Shown piece after piece: positions 1 to 5,309 of a stretch of DNA of 5,823 nt (within the stretch, counting starts at the first letter, position 1; each line of letters starts with the position of its first letter). Origin of the DNA: DATFXF01 sp035258565 (GTDB taxonomy: Bacteria > Acidobacteriota > Terriglobia > Acidiferrales > UBA7541). The DNA lies in NCBI GenBank assembly GCA_035258565.1, contig DATFXF010000248.1, positions 1 through 5,823 on the forward strand, given 5' to 3'. The notes under the pieces were generated by a model. It was given only the letters and a program-made list of their open reading frames with translations. It searched no databases and was not told where the DNA came from. Both the position numbers and the translations under genes were made by a program.

Positions 1-53
1 GAGTGAGCCATTTCGCACTGAGAACCGGTGACTTGAACCGCGGGCCTGAACCA

Positions 54-90
54 AGCAAAAAGGGGCCCCGCCGTGGAACCCCTTTTTGCT
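54..90. terminator. Bidirectional intrinsic terminator hairpin
   Basis: A perfect 12-bp inverted repeat, AGCAAAAAGGGG (54-65) and CCCCTTTTTGCT (79-90), encloses a 13-nt loop. The four inner G:C pairs are followed by a run of five T on either strand, so it can act as a Rho-independent terminator in both directions. It lies about 470 nt beyond the glmM stop on the minus strand. It could end the cdaA-ybbR-glmM transcript after a long 3' tail, end a plus-strand gene lying left of the window, or both. The structure is directly visible; its use as a terminator is inference. Confidence 0.8.
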
Positions 91-563
91 ACACCCCATC
101 AGCGCCTATCTCGTCGCGCCGAGACAGGGCCACCCCGGGAAACCACAATCAGCTAAAAGTCTTATTGCAAGCCTCGTGCCAGCCAGCGACCCATTGTGCC
201 GGCGCCGTAGCTCTTTGCTGATATTGTAGTTAGCAACTTGTCAGTTGCGCCGAGCCCTCGACGCACCCCCTGCCCTACGGTTTCTCACACGAATGACCCT
301 GCTTTTCTATGTTGTTTTGGAGACCGAGGAATACAGGTCTACCTGGGAGGAGGAAATCCGCTTCCGTGGTCACTGGCACTTCGACCGGCTGGCCCTCGAG
401 GAGCGCCAGCGAGTAGCCCCATTTGCGCACGGCTTCGAGAGCGGCCCCTTGAGCGCCGGGTGGCCATCCATCATCGGGGAAGGGCTCTTGCTCAAGCTGC
501 GCCACGGGCGCCAGGCCACGAGAGAAGAGCCCGGCTGGCCCTCAGATGGAAACTTCGTGAGTC
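91..563. other. Region without an assignable gene; weak coding-like signal
   Basis: No product is recognised in these 473 nt. Two open frames share the same codon register on opposite strands. One is on the plus strand from ATG 293 (or 245), running on to 748 antisense over the 3' end of glmM. The other is a 76-residue minus-strand frame from GTG 505 to 275, just downstream of glmM. A hand count over 293-505 in the plus register gives roughly 63, 42 and 79 percent G+C at codon positions 1, 2 and 3, a coding-like pattern that favours the plus strand. Neither frame has a good Shine-Dalgarno sequence, and the plus frame would overlap glmM by about 185 nt. A decayed gene fragment or an unannotated small gene are both possible. 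I do not call a CDS. Confidence 0.4.
215..248. promoter_or_regulatory. Overlapping inverted repeats in an AT-richer patch, operator-like
   Basis: GCAACTTGTCAGTTGC (233-248) is a perfect 6-bp inverted repeat around 4 nt. It overlaps a second, wider one made of TTGCT (215-219) and AGCAA (232-236) with a 12-nt spacer. The stretch between them (220-231) is the AT-richest part of this end of the window and contains TACAAT on the minus strand (229-224), but no -35 element fits at normal spacing. A repressor operator, a promoter of the unassigned region, or a small RNA hairpin are all possible. There is no T-tract, so it is not a terminator. Confidence 0.3.
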
Positions 564-1919
564 TCAAGCACCCTCTCGCACGCCAATCGACGAGCGGATG
601 GCGCCAGCGAGCGCTTGGGCCCAGCGCTCGACATCTTCAGGGCGTTCGGCTTCTACCATCACGCGCGCCAACGGTTCGGTGCCGGAATAGCGCAGCACGA
701 TACGTCCAGCGTCACCGAGTCTCCGCTCGGCTTCAGCGAGCGTGGTAGAGACCTGGGGCAGCGAATCAAGCGGTGGCTTCGAGCGCACCTTCACGTTGAG
801 GATAGTCTGGGGAAAGATTTTCAGGCCTTTGACCAACTCGTCGAGCGGGCCTTCAAGCGAAACGAGCGACGCCATTTTCACTGCTGTAAGCAGGCCATCG
901 CCGGCGGGCGAATCGTCGAGAAAGATGATGTGGCCGGCTTGCTCGCCGCCCAGATTTGCGCCGCTGCGCAGCATCTCTTCAAGCACATAACGGTCGCCGA
1001 CCGGCACGCGGATGAGGCTCAAGGCTTCGGCGGCCAGCACGCGCTCGAGGCCCAGGTTGGCCATCGCCGTGCCCACCACGTGCGTTCCTTTGAGTTGCCC
1101 GGTCGCCTTCAGGTAGCGCGCCGCGGCCAGTAGGGTGCCGTCGCCATTCACAAGCTTGCCCGACGCGCTGACAAACACAGCGCGGTCAGCATCGCCATCG
1201 AACGCCACACCGAACGAGCCGCGGGTCTCGAGCACTTCTTGCTGCAAGCTCTCCGGGTGGAGCGAACCGCAGCGGAAGTTGATGTTGCGCCCATCGGGCT
1301 CGTTGTGGATCGCCACCACCTGAGCGCCGAGCCCTCGGAACAGCTGGGGTCCTAATCGGCTCGCGGCGCCGTTCGCGCAGTCAAGCACGATCTTCAGGCT
1401 CGAGAATTCCGCTCCGGGAATCTTGCGGTTGCGCAGGAAGGCGAGGTACTCCTCGGTGAAGGAGTCATCGACAGGCACCGCCACCGAACCCCGAGCAGGG
1501 CCGCGATCCCTTTGACGGATGATCTCGCCCTCGAGCCACTCTTCCACTTCGTCGGGAAACTTGATCCCCGAACTGGAAAATAGTTTCACGCCGTTATCGT
1601 GGAACGGGTTGTGCGAGGCGGAAATCACCACGCCCCCCGAATACCCTTTCTGGCGCACCAGCCACGCCACGCCCGGCGTGCTGATCACACCAGCATTCGC
1701 GGGACTGGCTCCCGCGGTCACTAGGCCTTGGGCGATCCATCCGGCGATGCGTGGCCCCGATTCGCGCGTATCCATCCCCATCAACACGCGCGGAGAGGCA
1801 CCGGTTCGGCCCAGGTAATCGCCTAGTGTGCGGCCGATCCAGAAAAGCGTCCGGTCGTCCAGCGGGTATTCGCCGGGCACGCCGCGAATGCCGTCCGTGC
1901 CGAAAAGTTTTTTGGGCAT
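564..1919 (-). CDS. glmM: Phosphoglucosamine mutase GlmM
   Basis: A 451-residue cytoplasmic enzyme interconverting glucosamine-6-phosphate and glucosamine-1-phosphate, the step between GlmS and GlmU on the way to UDP-GlcNAc, peptidoglycan and lipopolysaccharide. Family marks are all present: N-terminal KLFGTDGIRG (4-13); catalytic phosphoserine loop SASHNP (100-105), with the acceptor at S102 as in E. coli; metal-binding DGDADR (241-246); sugar-binding GGEQAGH (324-330); and the phosphate-binding RYSGTEP (410-416) in the C-terminal domain. Length is close to the E. coli enzyme (445). The start at 1919 is chosen because it puts MPKKLFGTDG at the N terminus, as in the family, and has AAGGA five nt upstream. 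An upstream ATG at 1976 would add 19 unrelated residues and overlaps a -10-like element. The sugar loop has Ala328 where the family usually has Ser. It is the third gene of the cdaA-ybbR-glmM operon, 78 nt after ybbR. Confidence 0.97.
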   Translation of the reverse strand: MPKKLFGTDGIRGVPGEYPLDDRTLFWIGRTLGDYLGRTGASPRVLMGMDTRESGPRIAGWIAQGLVTAGASPANAGVISTPGVAWLVRQKGYSGGVVISASHNPFHDNGVKLFSSSGIKFPDEVEEWLEGEIIRQRDRGPARGSVAVPVDDSFTEEYLAFLRNRKIPGAEFSSLKIVLDCANGAASRLGPQLFRGLGAQVVAIHNEPDGRNINFRCGSLHPESLQQEVLETRGSFGVAFDGDADRAVFVSASGKLVNGDGTLLAAARYLKATGQLKGTHVVGTAMANLGLERVLAAEALSLIRVPVGDRYVLEEMLRSGANLGGEQAGHIIFLDDSPAGDGLLTAVKMASLVSLEGPLDELVKGLKIFPQTILNVKVRSKPPLDSLPQVSTTLAEAERRLGDAGRIVLRYSGTEPLARVMVEAERPEDVERWAQALAGAIRSSIGVREGA

Positions 1920-1924
1920 GGAAA

Positions 1925-1929
1925 TCCTT
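1925..1929 (-). promoter_or_regulatory. Ribosome binding site of glmM
   Basis: AAGGA on the minus strand ends five nt before ATG 1919. It decides between this start and the in-frame ATG at 1976, which has no comparable site. Confidence 0.65.
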
Positions 1930-1974
1930 GGGGTCGAGCTCCGAGAGAAGACCTCCGACGCAACAAAGACCGGC

Positions 1975-1983
1975 ATTCTACCA
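1975..1983 (-). promoter_or_regulatory. Candidate internal extended -10 promoter for glmM
   Basis: The minus strand reads TGGTAGAAT in the 78-nt gap between ybbR and glmM: a TGN extension plus TAGAAT, five of six matches to TATAAT. No good -35 hexamer lies 16-18 nt upstream, as is tolerated for extended -10 promoters. Transcription would start near 1968, giving glmM a leader of about 50 nt and allowing GlmM to be made apart from the c-di-AMP genes. This is inferred from sequence match only. Confidence 0.4.
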
Positions 1984-1997
1984 CGCTGGCTCGAGGC

Positions 1998-2405
1998 TCA
2001 TTCGTGGCGATGGGCGGCGGGGTGTCGCGGAATTAACCGCAGCTGCAGTTCGGAGGGGGTGATGCTGACTACCGTGGCCCCAAAAGGCGCAGAGACCTGG
2101 GCCGAGGTGAGATAGATCGAGCTCTCGCCTGGCGCCTGGCCGGAGAGATCCACGGCAACGCTCAGGTCGGCCGGGACGATCCGGCGCAGCAGGCCGGAAC
2201 GCCCGCGGACGCGCACATGGACGAGCGTGGGTAGGTCGCCAGAGATTTCAAGGTCGGCCGGGACGTTGCGGAACTCCAGCGGCACGAGGTACCCCACTTC
2301 GGAGGCAGGCTCCGCGGTGTAGGTAGTCCACAAGAGGTAGGAAAGAGCGAGGGCCAGCAGCTTCAGGCTCCAGTTGTTGAGGAGCCCTTGGCGGAAGAAG
2401 CTCAT
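1998..2405 (-). CDS. YbbR-domain protein, short CdaR-like partner of CdaA
   Basis: A 135-residue membrane-anchored protein. Residues 12-29 (from WSLKLLALAL) form a single N-terminal transmembrane helix preceded by a short cytoplasmic end. Residues 37-124 are one YbbR domain outside the membrane, with the typical run VPLEFRNVP, a GDLPTLVHVRVRG strand segment, PADLSVAVDLSG and a final ITPSELQLRL. In Firmicutes the equivalent gene, cdaR, encodes a protein with about four such domains that binds CdaA and modulates c-di-AMP synthesis. The position between cdaA and glmM supports the same role here. The single domain makes it about a third of the usual length, with no sign of a frameshift. The stop is followed by a 78-nt gap, and the start lies 18 nt after the cdaA stop, so translation may be coupled. 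The AGGGCAGG upstream is spaced widely from the ATG, so the ribosome site is weak. Confidence 0.88.
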   Translation of the reverse strand: MSFFRQGLLNNWSLKLLALALSYLLWTTYTAEPASEVGYLVPLEFRNVPADLEISGDLPTLVHVRVRGRSGLLRRIVPADLSVAVDLSGQAPGESSIYLTSAQVSAPFGATVVSITPSELQLRLIPRHPAAHRHE

Positions 2406-2423
2406 CGGCGTCGAGCCTGCCCT

Positions 2424-3254
2424 CTACTTTCTCTGCCCTTGTGGTCGCAGGCTTCCGAGCGGCGCGGGCGCAGCCGCGGGGCGGAAGCGGGCTAAGAGCA
2501 TCACCAGACGTTCGGTGAGTTGCTCGGGGGTAAGGTTGAGTTCGATCGCCCCGCCGGTGGCCAGGGCGATGGCTCCCGTTTGCTCCGAGTTGAGGACCGC
2601 AACCGCATCGCTTTCTTCGGTAACGCCGATGGCCGCGCGGTGTCGCGTGCCGAGCTGCGTCGAAAGCATGGGGTTGAGCGAAAGCGGCAGGAAGCACGCC
2701 GCTGCGGCTACGCGATTGCCCTGCACAATCGCCGCTCCGTCGTGCATCGGCGATTCGGGGCGAAAGATGGAGAGCAGCAGGTCGTAGCTCAGCACCGCGT
2801 CGAGCGGCACGCCGCTTTCGATGTAGGTGCGCAGGCCCGCTTCGCGCTCGAGCACCACTAGCGCGCCAATGCGATTCTGCGAGAAATACGTGGCGGCCAG
2901 GACGAGGTCCTCAATCACACCGGTGGGATTTGGCGAGTAGAAGCGTGCCCAGGAGACCTTTCGCCCGACGCGTGCCAACGCCCGACGAATCTCCGGCTGA
3001 AACAGCACGATCAGCGCAATGGCGAAGTAGGGCAGCAGGGTCGTGAGCAACCATTCGACCATCTCGAGCCGGGCCCAACGTGCACCTCGGTAAAAGAGGA
3101 TGAGTAGCCCGATGCCCACCAGCATCTGCACCGCGCGCGTGCCGCGCAACAACTTCAGCAGGTAGTAAAGCAGCACGGCGATGATCAGAATATCCACCGC
3201 GCCGCGCGCATCCGGGAACCGGAATGAATTTGAGAGCAGCCAGCCCGCCATCAT
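2424..3254 (-). CDS. cdaA: Diadenylate cyclase CdaA (DacA)
   Basis: A 276-residue membrane enzyme that condenses two ATP into cyclic di-AMP, the second messenger for potassium and osmotic balance and wall homeostasis. Three transmembrane helices lie at about 18-36, 41-57 and 66-85, followed by the conserved FQPEIRRALARVGR linker. The DAC (DisA_N) catalytic domain spans about 110-245 and contains both signature motifs: DGA (172-174, in SPMHDGAAI) and RHR (204-206, in GTRHRAAIG). Length matches Bacillus and Listeria CdaA (273). The frame is open upstream to 3650, but that extension lies antisense to the divergent gene and lacks family similarity. ATG 3254 or the adjacent ATG 3251 places the first helix correctly. 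The purine-rich GAGG touches the first ATG, so the ribosome site is poor and the leader may be very short. First gene of the operon with ybbR and glmM. Confidence 0.96.
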   Translation of the reverse strand: MMAGWLLSNSFRFPDARGAVDILIIAVLLYYLLKLLRGTRAVQMLVGIGLLILFYRGARWARLEMVEWLLTTLLPYFAIALIVLFQPEIRRALARVGRKVSWARFYSPNPTGVIEDLVLAATYFSQNRIGALVVLEREAGLRTYIESGVPLDAVLSYDLLLSIFRPESPMHDGAAIVQGNRVAAAACFLPLSLNPMLSTQLGTRHRAAIGVTEESDAVAVLNSEQTGAIALATGGAIELNLTPEQLTERLVMLLARFRPAAAPAPLGSLRPQGQRK

Positions 3255-3271
3255 CCTCGTGTACCTACGGT

Positions 3272-3277
3272 ATCTTA
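3272..3277 (-). promoter_or_regulatory. Candidate -10 element for the cdaA operon
   Basis: The minus strand reads TAAGAT, which keeps the key T-A----A-T positions of the -10 consensus. It lies 17 nt upstream of ATG 3254 and gives a predicted start near 3265 with a leader of about 11 nt. That fits the weak Shine-Dalgarno sequence of cdaA. No -35 hexamer is seen at 16-18 nt spacing, so the call is tentative. Confidence 0.35.
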
Positions 3278-3356
3278 GCCCAACGGGTGGGGCAAGGGAG
3301 TGACCCCGAGGGCACCTCCCCGAGGCTCGAGACAACGCTTTCCTGGCACGCCGCGT

Positions 3357-3374
3357 CCGACCAAGTGTGGTCGG
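3357..3374. promoter_or_regulatory. Perfect dyad in the cdaA / zipper-gene divergent region
   Basis: CCGACCAAGTGTGGTCGG is a perfect 6-bp inverted repeat around 6 nt, about 40 nt upstream of the plus-strand ATG and 100 nt upstream of cdaA. It could be a regulator binding site for the divergent pair or a hairpin in the leader of the zipper-gene mRNA. A direct repeat CCCCGAGG (3304-3311 and 3318-3325) lies just to its left. No convincing -35/-10 pair for the plus-strand gene was found in 3255-3414. Confidence 0.35.
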
Positions 3375-3404
3375 GTACCAGCCCACCCTAACTTGAAACG
3401 AGAC

Positions 3405-3410
3405 GAGGTG
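3405..3410 (+). promoter_or_regulatory. Ribosome binding site of the glycine-zipper gene
   Basis: GAGGTG lies 4 nt before ATG 3415 and 7 nt before the adjacent in-frame ATG 3418. The spacing slightly favours 3418, a difference of one residue. Confidence 0.55.
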
Positions 3411-3414
3411 TCGG

Positions 3415-4074
3415 ATGATGACCGCCGAGAAAATGATGATCCGAACGCATTCCCGCACGCGGCTTCCGAAGTGGGCAACGTCGCTCGCCATGCTGGCGTG
3501 TACGTTCGCCTGGGCCGCGGCGGCCAGTGCGCAATCTGAGATTCCTGCCGGAACGCGCTTTATGGTCGAACTGCGCGACCGGCTGGAGGCGAAACACATC
3601 AAACCGGGGAAGAAGTTTGACGTCCGCACTGTCGAAGCCCTCGAGGCCACAAACGGAAGGATGATTCCTGCCGGGACGAAGATCCACGGCCGAGTGAGCT
3701 ACGTCGAGCACAACAGGATGATCCTGCGCCTCGAGCAGATAGAAGCGCCGGGCGGCAGGGTGCCCATCGTAGCGACGGTGGTGGACGTGCCGGGTGAGAA
3801 AGGTGTGAACAAAAAGGCCGGCGAAGAGGGTGAGATCCAGGCCAAGGGTCACCGCGGGCGGAACGCAGCCATCGGCGCAGCGGTGCTTGGCGGTGTTGGA
3901 GCTGCGGTCGGAGCGAAAGAGGGGGGCGGCGCTGGCGCGGCCATCGGTGCCGGCGCGGGCGGAGCTACCGGCGCGGCCATCGGCGCCGCCTCGGGAGGCG
4001 CCGACCTCGACTTGCGCGAGGGCACGCGCATCGAGTTCCAACTCGATCGCCCGCTCGTCTTCCGCTCACGATAA
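3415..4074 (+). CDS. Secreted glycine-zipper protein of unknown function
   Basis: A 219-residue exported protein that I cannot name. Residues 1-39 are a signal peptide: a basic start (K, R, H, R, R, K to residue 19), a hydrophobic core 20-36 and an Ala-Ser-Ala site before Gln40. Residues 40-130 form a beta-rich domain with two similar modules, IPAGTRFMVEL (43-53) and IPAGTKIHGRV (84-94); a related REGTRIEFQLDRPL (201-214) closes the protein. Between them, 151-196 is a glycine zipper of Ala/Gly-rich GxxxG repeats, like the Gly-zipper segments of outer-membrane and lipoprotein families that insert in or pack against membranes. There is no lipobox Cys after the signal, so it is probably periplasmic or outer-membrane associated. 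It is divergent from cdaA and 162 nt upstream of the AI-2E gene. The start is 3415 or 3418; 3433 and 3436 are less well supported. Existence is near certain; function is open. Confidence 0.85.
   Translation: MMTAEKMMIRTHSRTRLPKWATSLAMLACTFAWAAAASAQSEIPAGTRFMVELRDRLEAKHIKPGKKFDVRTVEALEATNGRMIPAGTKIHGRVSYVEHNRMILRLEQIEAPGGRVPIVATVVDVPGEKGVNKKAGEEGEIQAKGHRGRNAAIGAAVLGGVGAAVGAKEGGGAGAAIGAGAGGATGAAIGAASGGADLDLREGTRIEFQLDRPLVFRSR
3934..3987 (+). repeat. In-gene direct repeat encoding the glycine zipper
   Basis: GGCGCGGCCATCGGTGCC (3934-3951) recurs as GGCGCGGCCATCGGCGCC (3970-3987), one base different and exactly 36 nt (12 codons) apart. A degenerate third copy of the AAIGA codons lies near 3867. 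The repeat keeps frame and encodes GAAIGA units, so it probably arose by duplication inside the zipper and may vary in copy number between strains. Confidence 0.7.
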
Positions 4075-4200
4075 TTTGAGAGACACAGGAACTCCGGAGG
4101 GGTGCTGCTCTTCTTCCGAGGGAGACCGAAGGAGGCAGCGCCCAGCAAACGCGTCTTCGCATGCGCACTGGGCGGAGACGCGCGTGCCCGTCCGGGCGGA

Positions 4201-4209
4201 TGCTATAGT
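4201..4209 (+). promoter_or_regulatory. Candidate extended -10 promoter for the AI-2E gene
   Basis: TGCTATAGT has a TGN extension and TATAGT, five of six matches to TATAAT. It is 27 nt upstream of ATG 4237, with a predicted start near 4216 and a leader of about 20 nt. No TTGACA-like -35 is seen at 17 nt. It would make the gene independent of the zipper gene upstream and argues against the in-frame ATGs at 4102 and 4210, which precede or overlap it. Confidence 0.5.
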
Positions 4210-4236
4210 ATGGGAGGGGCGGGGCTCCTTTCCGAG

Positions 4237-5292
4237 ATGACCACGGAGAGCATCAACGTTACGGCTCGTTCGAACGCCAGCCAGCGCATTATCGCCGCAG
4301 GCATGGTGGTCGCCTTCTTCTACTGGGCCTCGAGCGTCGTCATGACGCTCTTGCTCTCCGTGCTCTTGGCGTATTTCCTGGAGCCTTTCGTCGAGGGTCT
4401 GGAGCGCTTCCGTGTTCCGCGCGCGTTGGGGGCGCTGCTGGTCGTGCTGCTGGCGATCGCAATCGTCATCGGCCTGATGTATCTGCTGTTCGATCGCGCC
4501 GAGCACTTCGCCAGCGACTGGCCCAAATATAGCTCGGTATTGAAGCAGGGCGCCTTGGAGATTGATCGCAGGCTTGAAAAGCTAGAGACACGCTTCTCGG
4601 AGCTTGCGCCGCGAGGGCGCACCCGGACCGTGCTCGTATCGGAGCCTTCGTCGTTGCGCAGCCTGTTGGTGCGCGGAATTGGCTCGCTTTATTCCATCCT
4701 GCTCACCGTCACTTTTGTGCCCTTCCTCGTTTTCTTCATGCTCGCCGCCAAGCGAGACATCTGGCATGCCACCCTGCGACTGTTCGCCGTCGAGGAGCGC
4801 ACGCGCGTCAAGCAGGCACTCGAGCAATTGACCACCTTGCTGCGCAGCTATTTGGTCGGCAACGTGCTCGTGGCCGGCATCCTGGTGCTGGTGAGCTGGA
4901 TTTTCTTTTGGATCATCGGTCTTGATTATCCGTTTCTGAGCGCTGTCGTCTCCGGGTCTTTGAATATGGTGCCCTACCTGGGCGCGGTGGCGGCCTGGGT
5001 GCCGCCAATTGTGGTGGGGCTCCCCAAATGGCGGACGTCGGTCCTGCCTTATCTCGGCGTCGCCGCCCTGCTGAGCGCATTCCACATCCTTGCCGTGAAT
5101 GTGTTGATGCCGGCGCTGGTGGGTCGCCGTGTCCATTTGAACGCGCTCGCGGTGACGATTGCACTCCTCTTCTGGGGCTGGCTGTGGGGCGCCATCGGGC
5201 TGATCCTGGCCATCCCGATCACAGCGGCGCTCAAGGTCTGCTGTGACAACGTGGAGAGTTTGCGGCCCGTTGGCCGCTGGCTGAGCGCCTAG
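4237..5292 (+). CDS. AI-2E family (PF01594, former UPF0118) membrane protein
   Basis: A 351-residue polytopic inner-membrane protein. Hydrophobic segments lie at about 17-31, 33-48, 64-84, 150-171, 207-230, 232-262, 267-290 and 303-330. A large soluble, charged and helical region lies at about 86-148 between the third and fourth. Family marks include NMVPYLGA (243-250), the VNVLMPALVG segment (287-296) before VHLNAL, and the C-terminal GLILAIPITAALK (321-333). Members include the proposed autoinducer-2 exporter TqsA/YdgG, PerM and some Na+/H+ antiporters; substrate cannot be told from sequence. No luxS or signalling gene is nearby, so quorum sensing should not be assumed. The start at 4237 gives normal family length and follows a candidate promoter. 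An ATG at 4102 would add 45 Arg-rich residues with no membrane character. No clear Shine-Dalgarno: GGGAGGGG (4212-4219) is 17 nt away. It converges with the ActD-like gene across 17 nt. Confidence 0.9.
   Translation: MTTESINVTARSNASQRIIAAGMVVAFFYWASSVVMTLLLSVLLAYFLEPFVEGLERFRVPRALGALLVVLLAIAIVIGLMYLLFDRAEHFASDWPKYSSVLKQGALEIDRRLEKLETRFSELAPRGRTRTVLVSEPSSLRSLLVRGIGSLYSILLTVTFVPFLVFFMLAAKRDIWHATLRLFAVEERTRVKQALEQLTTLLRSYLVGNVLVAGILVLVSWIFFWIIGLDYPFLSAVVSGSLNMVPYLGAVAAWVPPIVVGLPKWRTSVLPYLGVAALLSAFHILAVNVLMPALVGRRVHLNALAVTIALLFWGWLWGAIGLILAIPITAALKVCCDNVESLRPVGRWLSA
5262..5277. other. Hairpin at the 3' end of the AI-2E gene
   Basis: GCGGCC and GGCCGC form a perfect 6-bp stem with a 4-nt CGTT loop, inside the last codons of the gene and next to the convergent ActD-like stop. 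There is no T-tract on either strand, so it is at best a pause or RNA 3'-end protecting structure. The 17-nt gap 5293-5309 holds no terminator. Confidence 0.25.
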
Positions 5293-5309
5293 TAGGGCTC
5301 GGGCCGCTC

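Noticed and set aside
25..45. tRNA T-loop-like string (acttgaacc) that might mark a minus-strand tRNA.
   Set aside because: The stem around it has mismatches, no acceptor stem or anticodon arm can be drawn, and the terminator hairpin occupies where the body should be.
615..1133. 172-residue plus-strand frame opposite glmM.
   Set aside because: Fully inside glmM on the other strand; shadow composition.
1920..1976. Longer glmM from ATG 1976.
   Set aside because: The extra 19 residues do not belong to the family, the ATG overlaps a -10-like element, and ATG 1919 has a good ribosome site.
3255..3650. N-terminal extension of cdaA (frame open to an ATG at 3650).
   Set aside because: It lies antisense to the well-supported secreted-protein gene, has no family similarity, and would bury the first transmembrane helix 150 residues into the protein.
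3863..4000. CRISPR-like or VNTR array.
   Set aside because: The repeats are in frame, encode the Gly/Ala zipper and have no unique spacers.
3388..4041. 217-residue minus-strand frame opposite the zipper gene.
   Set aside because: Arg/Asp/His-rich composition typical of an antisense shadow, no motif, and the plus strand has a signal peptide and ordered motifs.
4139..4174. Inverted repeat CGCCCAG / CTGGGCG as terminator of the zipper gene.
   Set aside because: The 22-nt loop is long and no T-tract follows; it may only be chance pairing in GC-rich DNA.
4102..4236. Longer AI-2E protein from ATG 4102.
   Set aside because: The 45 added residues are Arg/Gly-rich with no membrane character, and the likely promoter lies inside this stretch.
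4582..5136. 184-residue minus-strand frame opposite the AI-2E gene.
   Set aside because: Gln/His/Arg-rich shadow of hydrophobic codons; no ribosome site or domain.
4237..5292. Evidence for a quorum-sensing system from the AI-2E family name.
   Set aside because: The family is functionally mixed, and no luxS, receptor or kinase is present in the window.
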